Source of the DNA: Trachythela sp. YZ-2020
Taxonomy: Eukaryota; Cnidaria; Anthozoa; Malacalcyonacea; Clavulariidae
Direction: 5' to 3'
Assembly: GCA_016169945.1 (NCBI GenBank)
Contig: JADLSH010000113.1
Span: 1,687,501-1,751,500, forward strand
Length of the DNA stretch: 64,000 bases
Shown here: piece after piece, positions 36,943 to 46,934 of the stretch
How the letters are laid out: each line of letters opens with the position of its first letter
Position numbering within the stretch: position 1 is the stretch's first letter
Translations under genes and position numbers: made by a program
The notes under the pieces: model-generated
What the model was told of the DNA's origin: nothing
Databases searched by the model: none
The model's input: the letters and a program-made list of their open reading frames with translations, nothing else

Positions 36943-38049
36943 ATGAGCGCTAAATCTATCGATATTCATGTAACTGAACTATGTGGCGTTCCGGTTTTGA
37001 GAAAATATGTCAAAACTGTTGGGAATAATGAACGAATTATGACTGACAGGGAAGAATGGCGCGGACTGCGCATTTTGCTGGGAGCTCTGTCCTTTATGCT
37101 GTTGTCAACCGTGATTTGTGCTGGATTAATGGTATGGATTTTATATTACCCCCCTCCGTTGGTTAAGGAGTTATCTGACAGCATTTTGATGAATTTTGGG
37201 CGACTGGGTGATAAAAGCGCAGCCTTGCAAGAGCAGCTCAAAAATGCAAATGAAAGAATACGGGTTTTGGAAGGCGAAGTTGGAAGTTTGAAAAAGGAGG
37301 GGATGGCAAATTTCACAAGGGAAGTGGATCTTCGTGCCAATTTGTCACAAGTCGAGAATGAAAATGCAGCTCTGTTAAGAAAGTTGTCAGATGTTAACGA
37401 GTCAATAAAGTCGTTAAATGAAAGTTACACCGAAAAGCAAGAAAAAATCAAGGATTTGGAACTGAATAATGAAATATGTATCAAAGAAAAAAGTGCAATT
37501 AAGAATTCACTTTCAGATTCGGAGAAGCGAGAGACTAGTCTGAAGAAAGATTTTGACATGTGTACAGAAAGCGTTGAAAAGTTGAAGGGTGAAAATAAAG
37601 TACTTGGAAATGAAAAATCCAAATTAATGAAGGACATATCGGATGCTGATGAATTATCAGATGAGTTTGAAAAGAAAGTGGAAAAATGTGAAAAGGATTT
37701 CAATTCTATAAAAGCACAAAAAGAAAGCATCGACAACAAACTGACCAAGACTAATTCTTCATTAACTGGATGTGAAACTAAGAATGAACAATACAAGAAT
37801 AGCACTGCAAAACTGACCAGAGACCTATCCACATGCTCTAATGATTTGACAGACTCAAGAATAAAGTTTCAAGTGTCGCAACAGACAAATAAAGATTTAG
37901 AGAACGAAAAGAACACACTTAGCGAGGATCTAAGTGCAACAAAGTTTACTTTGGGTAATTGTAAGAATAAAAACATGGATCACGAAGTTAGAAATTTGGA
38001 ATTACTTCAGGAGATCGAAGGCTTGAAGAAAGAACTAAAAGCTTGTTAA
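36943..38049 (+). CDS. A1: type II single-pass membrane protein with long coiled coil, function unknown
   Basis: An uninterrupted frame of 368 residues. I chose ATG 36943 because the open frame before it starts with a GTG and no ATG. Residues 1-43 are a short N-terminal tail with the motif IHVTELCGVPV, residues 44-68 are one hydrophobic helix (LLGALSFMLLSTVICAGLMV), and residues 80-368 are almost continuous heptad-like Lys/Glu/Leu/Asn coiled coil ending in KELKAC. There is no signal peptide, so type II topology (N inside, coiled coil outside or luminal) is likely. Several Asn-X-Ser/Thr sites in the coiled coil fit that. The family is not one I recognise. It is intronless, unlike B2, which shares its N-terminal motif and last ~40 residues. 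AATAAA follows at 38076. Its near-identical copy A2 starts 4.9 kb downstream. Confidence 0.8.
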   Translation: MSAKSIDIHVTELCGVPVLRKYVKTVGNNERIMTDREEWRGLRILLGALSFMLLSTVICAGLMVWILYYPPPLVKELSDSILMNFGRLGDKSAALQEQLKNANERIRVLEGEVGSLKKEGMANFTREVDLRANLSQVENENAALLRKLSDVNESIKSLNESYTEKQEKIKDLELNNEICIKEKSAIKNSLSDSEKRETSLKKDFDMCTESVEKLKGENKVLGNEKSKLMKDISDADELSDEFEKKVEKCEKDFNSIKAQKESIDNKLTKTNSSLTGCETKNEQYKNSTAKLTRDLSTCSNDLTDSRIKFQVSQQTNKDLENEKNTLSEDLSATKFTLGNCKNKNMDHEVRNLELLQEIEGLKKELKAC

Positions 38050-38075
38050 ATAATTTAATACTGTTGCAGGATTAT

Positions 38076-38081
38076 AATAAA
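38076..38081 (+). promoter_or_regulatory. Polyadenylation signal of A1
   Basis: AATAAA 27 bases after the A1 stop codon. The same hexamer lies at the equivalent place after the A2 frame (42920-42925). Confidence 0.6.
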
Positions 38082-38866
38082 GACAAATGTTGAAGTCCAC
38101 TGATTATGGAATAACAAGCAACTTTTAATTCATATCCAATTTTAATTAATTGTATTCAATTATCAAATAATATTTTTTATGTGTGTGTGTAAACATTTTG
38201 ATACATGCAATTAGAATCAAATTTCATGGAATTTCATGTTAGTTTTCTACATTTCTTACTTCCTGTGTTACAGCTAAATCAATGATCCCCCCCTTTTCTA
38301 TTAAACTCTCTCTCCAATAGCACACCCCCCCTCACACCGTACGTATATGAACAGGCTTTGTGATTGGTTGATTACGACAAAACACAATAAACTATCGAAA
38401 TATTCTTTCTAAAAAAACGAGTCATAAACACTTTTGTTTCACTAAAACCAATCACAAAATGTGTTCAAATTCGGCAGGTATTTACCCTCAAAGGTCCCTA
38501 AAATAGATCAGCCCTAGGTTCTTAATAAAGAATGTAAGAAATACAAACTATGTGCTATGTAAGGCCAGATAGATAAAAAGTACTTTAACTGTGGACATTC
38601 TGGTCCAAAGCAAATTCTTCTATGTCCTTTTTTAGTTGTGTGAATTATTAGTGAGAACATTTCCTGAAGGAAATCACTACACCACCTCCCCCCCAGCCAA
38701 GTTCTTGGAAATTTACAATATTACCACTGAAAACCGGAAATACATCGTATTACATTGTTCTGGGAATTCCCCGCTGTTCTGAGCTGTACAATATTCTTGT
38801 GAACTGCATTTAGCTGTATTAAACTGCTCTCGTCAAACATTTGTAAGCAAAATTGGCGCTCAGAAA

Positions 38867-39274
38867 ATGAATACAGGATATATTATTAAGGAAAAGCATG
38901 TTACCAGCATATGTGGTATACCCTTGATAGAAACGTGTGTGTCAGAACCCGAGAGCTATGGACAGCCATCGCCACAAAAACCGATCATAATGAATACAGG
39001 ATATATTATTAAGGAAAAGCATGTTACCAGAATATGTGGTATACCCTTGATAGAAACGTGTGTGTCAGAACCCGAGAGCTATGGACAGCCTTCGCCACAA
39101 AAACCGATCATCAGAGGCGAGACTCCCGAGCCAACGCCGAGCACTGGTCATCAAAACCAATCTAAACAACATCCAGATGATCAAGCATTGCCAAGATATG
39201 TCCGTGGTATGATCATCGGGACTATTTTAGCGCTACTTTTGGCCTGTTGTATATATCAATGTATGTTGCACTAG
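38867..39274 (+). CDS. B1: small membrane protein with duplicated N-terminal HVT/CG motif, shortened C-terminus
   Basis: A frame of 135 residues from ATG 38867. Residues 1-41 and 42-82 are almost identical, a 123-base tandem duplication inside the gene. Each copy carries KEKHVT[SR]ICGIPL and a QPSPQKP segment. A Pro/Gln/His-rich linker follows, then one hydrophobic helix (MIIGTILALLLACCIYQC) ending three residues before the stop. B2 continues beyond the helix into a coiled coil; B1 stops because sequence equivalent to 44100-46265 is missing after about 39265, where it joins sequence matching 46268 onward. B1 therefore looks like a deletion product that has become tail-anchored. No function is recognised. 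It may be expressed, since its upstream 230 bases match those of B2. Confidence 0.65.
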   Translation: MNTGYIIKEKHVTSICGIPLIETCVSEPESYGQPSPQKPIIMNTGYIIKEKHVTRICGIPLIETCVSEPESYGQPSPQKPIIRGETPEPTPSTGHQNQSKQHPDDQALPRYVRGMIIGTILALLLACCIYQCMLH

Positions 39275-39498
39275 ACTAGTCAGGCTAGTATCAGTAGTGA
39301 ACAATCTGCACTGTCAACGTTTTGTAATTCTCGTTTACACGTTCAGACGGTATAAATCGGGCCATTTTAACCACTAATAATTATGGCGTTGTTCCAATCA
39401 AGTCTTCATTAATTAAATATATATACAGAAGAACGATTACACCAAATTTATATTGTAAAAGTACGCCTTAGAATCATAGTGGCTTATAGGCGATGTTA

Positions 39499-39777
39499 AG
39501 GACTTGTCAGAAATTACAAGGGGGGGGAGGGGGGCGAAGATTTGAAAAAATAAGTTGAAAAACTGTGACCCCCCAGCAAGGACGAGCATGAAATATCGTG
39601 ACCTGCTCTTGGCAGTGGCCAAAAAAATTCATGACCCCTCCCCTTTCCTGCTGCGCAAAGACCCTCCCTTTTCAATGGTTCAGTTTTTAATGATCCACCC
39701 TTTTGAAGGGCTGCAAAAATTAAGACCCTCCCCCTTTCTCCAGCCCCATCCCCCCTGGTAATTTCTGACAAGTTCCT
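39499..39777. mobile_element. Foldback element (MITE) with TA target duplication
   Basis: The inverted ends AGGACTTGTCAGAAATTAC and GTAATTTCTGACAAGTTCCT bound about 279 bases, flanked by TA on both sides. The paralogous site at 46515-46520 reads straight through as GATGTTACACGG, giving an unoccupied site. The interior is G/C-homopolymer-rich with no coding capacity. Confidence 0.8.
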
Positions 39778-40237
39778 TACACGGGACGACTTTTTGCGAC
39801 AACTCGCCAATGCAAATTGTTACTGGACCACTCAAATTTCGTATAAACTCTTTTGCATTGCGAGTTGTCGCTAAACGTTGAGCCCACTGGTTGAGCCGTG
39901 TTCGACAACTCTGTTGTAAAAACGCAGTTTCTAATTGGATCTTTATGATGTTGAAGGCTACGTTTTGGGGGGCGTTTTACGTAGAGAAGACTCTGAAAAT
40001 GCCATTTCCAACGATCTAACGGTCGGCGCCAACCATGGTGGTGCCTCGTGGAAGTTGGCCCCTAATTTTTAACAATCCTTCTACACCCCTGGCACTACAC
40101 ATATTTTTACCTTAACTCGTGATACATGTTTTGATGTGGTCAAACAAATATTAAAAGTCGGTCCCTGAACAATGGACACCCCCCCAAACTTTTTTGGAAT
40201 GTGCGCCCCTGCCTCCAGTACATTAGTTAAAAAAGGC

Positions 40238-40353
40238 CCTGGTTCACCAGATTGCTGTGCTTGCCTGGGTAAACCAGAAGGATCTTGCAGAGCTGCATTA
40301 GGTAACATTGGGGCATCTTGGTCACCTTGAGTAGGTTAGGAGTGGTCAACAGG
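40238..40353 (-). pseudogene. Relic of the HSP70-VWA gene's repetitive exon
   Basis: On the minus strand this stretch matches the [21 protein letters not shown] repeat of exon 32940-34428 (compare 33900-34140). It keeps about two repeat cores and then loses similarity. It has no splice sites, transmembrane part or start codon. Its place and orientation upstream of A2 mirror those of the complete gene upstream of A1, so it is best read as the remains of a duplicated copy. Confidence 0.7.
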
Positions 40354-41845
40354 GCATTTTTTAATACCGTAGCGTGGTGGGACATTTGCCCCAGTGGGCC
40401 CTTTCTATTGGCTATTGCCCCAGCACTGAACGTAAAAAATGGCATGCTGCCCCAGCTGTCTGGGCCCTTTGACCAGAAGTTATGCACTGATCAAAGATGA
40501 TAAGAAACAAGGCTTATTGTTTACCTAAATCTAGCAGGGATCGATCAGCAGGTTAGCAGCTTTTCGTCTGACCAAATATTTGGAACGAATTCTTGTGACA
40601 TTGCCCTTAAATCTTCCCCCAAAGTGCATGAAATGGCATTTCAGAGGCTGTAGATTTCCAAATTTTCTGGGGGAGCATGCCCCCATACCCCCCTAAAGGT
40701 ATCGCGCTTTCAGCATTCGACATTAGTATCACTGCGTATTTGGAAACTTTTAGCCCCCACTAATCCAAAAAAATCCTCTGCGGTCCCTGTACACATTGCT
40801 GATACTGGCATAGAAAGCACGGAGGCTGGGGAGCTAACATTTGGCACCCCGCCTAAAATAGAGCAGGTCCATGTTCTTTAATAATTATGTGCAGCAAGGT
40901 TGGAATTAACTCTTACTGTAAGAGTAAGTCCCCACGAAATCATTCCGAAACCACCAAAACTGATTATGCTGTGCAAGTTCAATTCGACGTCATGCAGAAA
41001 GCACATGAAATGGCTTTTCTGAGCCTCAATTTTTCAAATTTCCCGGATACCCAGACTACTTAAATTGGCGCTTGTCCCAAATCTCAGCCCCCTAATGAAA
41101 TGGCGCATTGCCAGCTAATGGGTTAAATGCCTCCAGAAAATTTTGATCAGCTCCGTATTCTGTGCCAATGTTGTGTATAATATAAACAAGATATTTTCAT
41201 CACTTGTTTGATTTGCTCCAAACCAATCGAATGGCCGCACGTCATACAATCTTACCCACGGGAATTACCTGAAATATACAATAGTCATTCATTCTATTCA
41301 TAAAATGTTGCAACGTTGTCAGTTTTGCTATTTTTTCCGTTTTTATTCCAAAAACTGCATTTCATATGAAAACGAAACTCCAAGAATTAGCATAAACCAT
41401 TTAGCGAGAAACAAGGCTTCCCGAAAAAGCATAAAATCTCGGAATTACTAATCGTATTTTCCGGTTTTGGTTTCGTTTTGGACATAGATTTTGGAGGTAC
41501 CTTTCTCGTATCGGTAAAAAGTACGTAGCGCTTCGATCTGTGTTTGAAAAATAACAAATGTGAACACTTATTTAAAGAATTGAAGAGTTTTTGTGTAGTT
41601 TAGTTTAAATGACTTAAAGAAAAGTTACTTTGAAGCAAATAAGAACTATTAGATATAAAATTATTTCAATGGGTTCACCTTCCGGCAGGCTTTTTAATAC
41701 CGGAGTTTTATTCGGTAGTTTAAATCCCGTATTGTAATTTGAATTTTTAAGAAATAGTCTTACAGGAAAACAGTGGTGTGTTTTTTACTTTAATACCGTG
41801 AAAAGTGGGCAAAATATCGTGCTTTACAGCAAAATAGAGGGTAAA

Positions 41846-42893
41846 ATGAGCGCTAAATCTATCGATATTCATGTAACTGAACTATGTGGCGTTCCGGTTT
41901 GGAGAAAATATGTCAAAACTGTTGAGAATAATGAACGAATTATAACTGACAGGGAAGAATGGCGCGGACTGCGCATTTTCCTGGGAGCTCTGTCCTTTAT
42001 GCTGTTGTCAACCGTGATTTGTGCTGGATTAATGGTATGGATTTTATATTACCCCCCTCCGTTGGTTAAGGAGTTATCTGACAGCATTTTGATGAATTTT
42101 GGGCGACTGGATGATGAAAGCGCAGCCTTGCAAGAGCAGCTCAAAAATGCCAGTGGAAGGGAAGTGGATCTTCGTGCCAATTTGTCACAAGTCGAGAATG
42201 AAAATGCAGCTCTGTTAAGAAAGTTGTCAGATGTTAACGAGTCAATAAAGTCGTTAAATGAAAGTGACACCGAAAAGCAAGAAAGAATCAAGGATTTGGA
42301 ACAGAATAATGAAATATGTATCAAAGAAAAAAGTGCAATTAAGAATTCACTTTCAGATTCGGAGAAGCGAGAGACTAGTCTGAAGAAAGATTTTGACATG
42401 TGTACAGAAAGCGTTGAAAAGTTGAAGGGTGAAAATAAAGTACTTGGAAATGAAAAATCCAAATTAATGAAGGACATATTGGATGCTGATGAATTATCAG
42501 ATGAGTTTGAAAAGAAAGTGAAAAAATGTGAAAAGGATTTCAATTCTATAAAAGCACAAAAAGAAAGCATCGACAACAAACTGACCACTTGAGACTAATT
42601 CTTCATTAACTGGATGTGAAACTAAGAATGAACAATACAAGAATAGCACTGCAAAACTGACCAGAGACCTATCCACATGCTCTAATGATTTGACAGACTC
42701 AAGAAGAAAGTTTCAAGTGTCGCAACAGACAAATAAAGATTTAGAGAACGAAAAGGACACACTTAGCGAGGATCTAAGTGCAACAAAGTTTACTTTGGGT
42801 AATTGTAAGAATAAAAACATGGATCACGAAGTTCGGAATTTGGAATTGCTTCAGGAGATCGAAGGCTTGAAGAAAGAACTAAAAGCTTGTTAA
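41846..42893 (+). pseudogene. A2: frameshifted copy of the coiled-coil membrane protein A1
   Basis: This is a near-identical copy of A1, from ATG 41846. The motif IHVTELCGVPVW and the transmembrane helix are intact. Two differences matter. An in-frame loss removes about 21 residues after the helix (around 42150). Near 42585 the sequence CTGACCACTTGAG has four bases more than A1, which shifts the frame and creates a TGA at 42590-42592. The intact frame therefore ends at 248 residues, and the remaining A1-like C-terminus continues in another frame to the stop near 42891. AATAAA at 42920-42925 is kept. The truncated product would keep the membrane helix and over half the coiled coil, so it could still be made; calling it a pseudogene is a judgement. 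Confidence 0.7.
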
Positions 42894-42919
42894 ATAATTT
42901 AATACTGTTGCACGATTAT

Positions 42920-42925
42920 AATAAA
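42920..42925 (+). promoter_or_regulatory. Polyadenylation signal of A2
   Basis: AATAAA at the same offset from the ancestral stop codon as in A1. Confidence 0.5.
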
Positions 42926-43818
42926 GACAAATGTTGAAGTCCACTGATTATGGAATAACAAGCAACTTTTAATTCATATCCAATTTTAATTAATTGTATT
43001 CAATTATGAAATAATATTTTTTATGTGTGTGTGTAAACATTTTGATACATGCAATTAGAATCAAATTTCATGGAATTTCATTTTTACTTAGTTTTCTATA
43101 TTTCTTAGTTCCTGTGTTACAGCTAAATCAATGAGCCCCCCTCTTTTCTGTTAAACTCTCTCCAATAGCACACCCCCCTCACGACAAAAACAATAAACTA
43201 TCGAAATATTCGTTCTAAAAAACGAGTCAAACACTTTTGTTTCACTAAAACCAATCACAAAATGTGTTCACATTATTTGAACTCAAACCGCATTTGAAAT
43301 TAAGGATTTGGAGGTTTTACGATCACCGATAACTTGATAATAATATAAAACAAAACAATACCAGTTTCAGAACATTTAACCATGATAGAATATTCAATAT
43401 AAACCAGTCGGCATTCGTTCGAAACGTCGAAGAAAGTATTCTCTTCATGTTCAGGTTCAGGTAGTTGGATAACCTACTCTTCTTAGCCAAATAGTCCAGC
43501 TGTCCTAGGTTCTTAATAAAGAATGTAAGAAATACAAACTATGTGCTATGTAAGACCAGATAGATATGCAAATAATATATACTTTAACTTGTGTGAATTA
43601 TTAGTGAGAACATTTCCTGAAGGAAATCACTACACCACCTCCCCCCTGCCAAGTTCTTGGAAATTTACAATATTACCACTGAAAACCGGAAATACATCGT
43701 ATTACATTGTTCTGGGAATTCCCCGCTGTTCTGAGCCGTACAATATTCTTGTGAACTGCATTTAGCTGTATTAAACTGCTCTCGTCAAACATTTGCAAGC
43801 AAAATTGGCGCATAGAAA

Positions 43819-45173
43819 ATGAATACAAGATATATTATTAAGGAAAAGCATGTTACCAGAATATGTGGTATACCCTTGATAGAAACGTGTGTGTCAATAC
43901 CCGAGAACTATGGAGTACAGCCATCGCCACAAAAACCGATCATCAGAGGCGAGACTCCCGAGCCAACGCCGAGCACTGGTCATGAAAACCAATCTAAACA
44001 ACATCCAGCTGATGATCAAGCATTGCCAATATCAGATATGTCCGTGGTTCTAATCATCGGGACTATTTTAGCGCTACTTTTGGCCTATTATATGTTTCAA
44101 TACATCGCCATACGAGATTGTCCTAAGAAATTACACCTCGACAATACAGAAACATCGCTACACGAATGCGAAGCAAAGTTGAGCAAAGAGGAACGTGCCC
44201 TGACTGTCACAAGAGAGCAGAACGAAAAGCTCAAGAAAGATATTGCGAAAATTACTGCCGAAAGAACCGAACTTTCCAGGTAGAACGATTTAGATTTGCT
44301 TTGTTGTTGAAATATTTATGAAAATTTGACTACCATTTTGTCAGCATTTCCACATTACGAATTCAGATTTCCTTGGAATTTTCATTAAGAAAGTTTGCAA
44401 ATCAATATTATTGCTTTGCAAAGCTTTGCATAAATTCCAATCTCGTACCCCGAGCCTGCGATCCTTCCTAAAGGATCGCAGGCTCGGGGTACGAGATTGC
44501 ATCACTTTGCATCACTGGTATTTCACTGGATTGCATAAATTCGAACTGGGTGTAATTGGGTGTAATACAACCTCGTACCCAGCGTTTTATCTTGGGTGTA
44601 ATGCAACCTCGTACACATTTTTACATAGTACATGTTATCCACCGTTATAACAAAATGTTAAAAACTGTTACACGTTGTTGCATAGTATTACACACTGTTA
44701 TTAACATTATACGCTCTTACACGCGCCTAATCCTTAGAACCTTAAACCAACCCGAAGCAGTTGTTCGTAGCGGTTTCTCTAGGCAAAGTAAAACCTAGTT
44801 CATCATTTAGTTTGGAATAATCCTTATTGTAAACATCTTCTAACACTGTTAACATAGGACTGTAACCCAATGCATATATAAGATAATATGTGTTCTAAGT
44901 CATGAATCATATGCATTTGCCAGGAAACTTATCGAGGGGAAAACTGAATTGAATACGTTGAAAACAGAGCTGGAGTTGGCTAATCAGCAGGAAGGAGAAT
45001 TGCAGGAGGAAAATAAGAATTTAAAGTCAGAAAAGGCAACAATTACCAAGGATTTAGATGCAACAAAGTACACTTTGGGTAATTGTAAGAATAAGAATAT
45101 GGATCACGAAGTCAGAAGTTTGGAATTGCTTCAGGAGATCGAAGGCTTAAAGAAAGAACTAAAAGCTTGTTAA
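43819..45173 (+). CDS. B2: type II membrane protein with coiled coil, two exons
   Basis: Exons 43819-44279 and 44924-45173 (GT at 44280, AG at 44922-44923) join in phase to 236 residues. The N-terminal tail carries KEKHVTRICGIPL, then a Pro-rich linker, one hydrophobic helix near residues 75-95 (VLIIGTILALLLAYYMF), and a Lys/Glu-rich coiled coil to the end. The last ~40 residues (TLGNCKNKNMDHEVR... KELKAC) are almost the same as the A1 C-terminus, so the A and B kinds are relatives joined at both ends of the protein. There is no signal peptide. The intron holds a 28-base perfect inverted repeat. The family is not recognised; the architecture suggests a membrane-anchored oligomerising protein. 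Confidence 0.8.
44439..44498. repeat. Near-perfect 28-base inverted repeat in B2 intron
   Basis: The arms 44439-44466 and 44471-44498 are exact complements around a 4-base centre (CCTA). The arms read AATCTCGTACCCCGAGCCTG and on. Fragments of the end motif (CTCGTACCC) recur at 44570-44580. Confidence 0.85.
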
Positions 45174-46934
45174 ACTATTTCATACGATTTGAAACTGTTG
45201 AATTCTATTTGATAAAGTAAAATTTGATAAAGTAAAAGTTTGATAAAATTTCATGTGAAGAAAGACTATGTTTTACTAAAAGCATTAGAGCTGCTCTCAT
45301 CGGGATATTTCCGCAATCGATTAATCGCTGTTATCAATCGATTAATCGTATTGAAAAATTTATAAATCCATTGACACGTCCAAAACGTGACGTAATTAAC
45401 GAGAGAACGTAACGTTTCGAAACGTAAACATCGTGAAAAACTTTTGCACGCTCAATGCTTGCTTGCAAGTGGTAGCTAATAGACGATATGAAATTGACAC
45501 TGGCAGCGGCATTTATAGTTATCAGATATCTGACTGGTTCACAAGAACATTTGATTTCATCACTTTTGCGCTTTTTGACAGCATTGACAGGTTTTACTAC
45601 ATCCCAGGCTTTTTTGCAATAATAATCTATTTCAACAGGCCTATTGACTGCAATGTTATGAGAGACGCAGAAATGCTTATCTTTTTGCACTCACTACAGT
45701 AATCCCAGAAAGAAAGTTTAGGTAAATTAAATGCATGGTCGTTGTTAGTGATCCGATTATTGTAAAGAAAACATTCGATATTGCCAAAAATAATCGATTA
45801 ATCTGGAACAGCTGTAGAAAAGCATGTTAATTAAGCTGATTTCACTTGTTTTTGTGAAATGCATGGCTTTGCATATTAAACCAGGGAATAAACTACTACT
45901 CACTATAAAACAACAAAGAGACGCAACAGTCATGAATAAATAACATTTCATGTTTTCTTTTAAAGAAACAGTATTCTAACTAAAACTCTAAGAGACTAAG
46001 ACCATTTAAAACATGGTTTAGATGAAATAAATTTGAAATTTTTCCAACCTCGATATAACGAGATTGTTTTAGTCTAGTCTTTAAAATGGGGGAAAACCAG
46101 CCATTTTAGAACAATATTTACAATCTAACGTTAAAAATTGCCACAAATTATGTCACATTCACTATAATTTAACCTGGCCTGATTTACACTAGACACGGTT
46201 GATCCGTCTGGATAACTTGCTACAAGGGTTGTTGACTCAACAGACAAGTTGTTCCAACAACTTGTTATCGTCCTGCAACAATCTGCACTGTCAACGTTTT
46301 GTAATTCTCGTTTACAAGTTCAGACGGATGATGTGTCTCTGGTATAAATCGGCCCATTTTAACCAATAATAATTATGGCGTTGTTCCAATCAAGTCTTCA
46401 TTAATTAAATATATATACAGAAGAACGATTACACCAAATTTCTATTGTAAAAGTACGCCTTAATAATGATTGGGCGATGATGGTTTAACTTAGAATCCTA
46501 GTGGCTTATAGGCGATGTTACACGGTTGCGATAACTCGCAATGCAAATCGTTACTGGACAAATCAATTTCGTATAACCTCTTTTGCATTGCGAGTTATCG
46601 CTGAACGTTGAGCCGTGTAACATCGCCTTAATGGTATTGGTGTATTGAAGTAAGCAGATGGTGGTCCACTTCAGAAATATTTATACTAAAAGAAGCAAGC
46701 AAATGAAACTACATCTATACTTAACTTATTATTTACTTGCCACTTAATATACTACATACAATGAAAGACTCAACTTTTCTCACTCTGATAACTCTCGATT
46801 GACCACCATCTGCTGCACGATAGTGCTTTGTGAAACCAATACCATATATGCATGATGCGTGTGCCAGCTGCATACACATGCACATACCATGCATGGATAT
46901 ATCACGGACAAACCATGCACACATCGTGCACATA
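45174..46934. other. Spacer between B2 and the LRR gene
   Basis: No supported gene. Frames of about 90-120 codons on both strands at 45334-45702 overlap each other and match no family I know. An ACAAGTTGTT fragment lies at 46200-46275, the copy of the post-B1 block at 46268-46517, and a small foldback at 46511-46629. Confidence 0.5.
46511..46629. mobile_element. Short foldback element (119 bp)
   Basis: The ends AGGCGATGTTACACGG and CCGTGTAACATCGCCT are inverted, with inner arms GATAACTCGCAATGCAAA and TTTGCATTGCGAGTTATC. A degraded copy lies at 39780-39890, split from its left end by the element at 39499-39777. Confidence 0.7.

Larger units (their letters stand above)
39275..41845. other. Spacer between duplicated units, no gene seen
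   Basis: It holds the duplicated block 39297-39497, the foldback element, a second foldback (39780-39890, similar to 46511-46629), the relic of the fusion gene and the copied A-gene promoter from about 41160. Stretches rich in CCCC and GGGG around 40160-40700 look like decayed repeats. No convincing open frame. Confidence 0.6.
36235..46520. repeat. Tandem segmental duplication containing A1-B1 and A2-B2
   Basis: 36235-38290 matches 41160-43110; 38510-39260 matches 43498-44100; 39297-39497 matches 46268-46517. By eye, similarity is very high in the coding parts. Unit 1 lacks sequence equivalent to 44100-46265. Unit 2 retains only a relic (40238-40353) of the divergent gene. The order of the matching blocks is the same in both units. 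Confidence 0.85.

Noticed and set aside
45334..45702. 118-codon minus frame and 89-codon plus frame
   Set aside because: They overlap each other on opposite strands, lack splice or promoter context and show no recognised motif.
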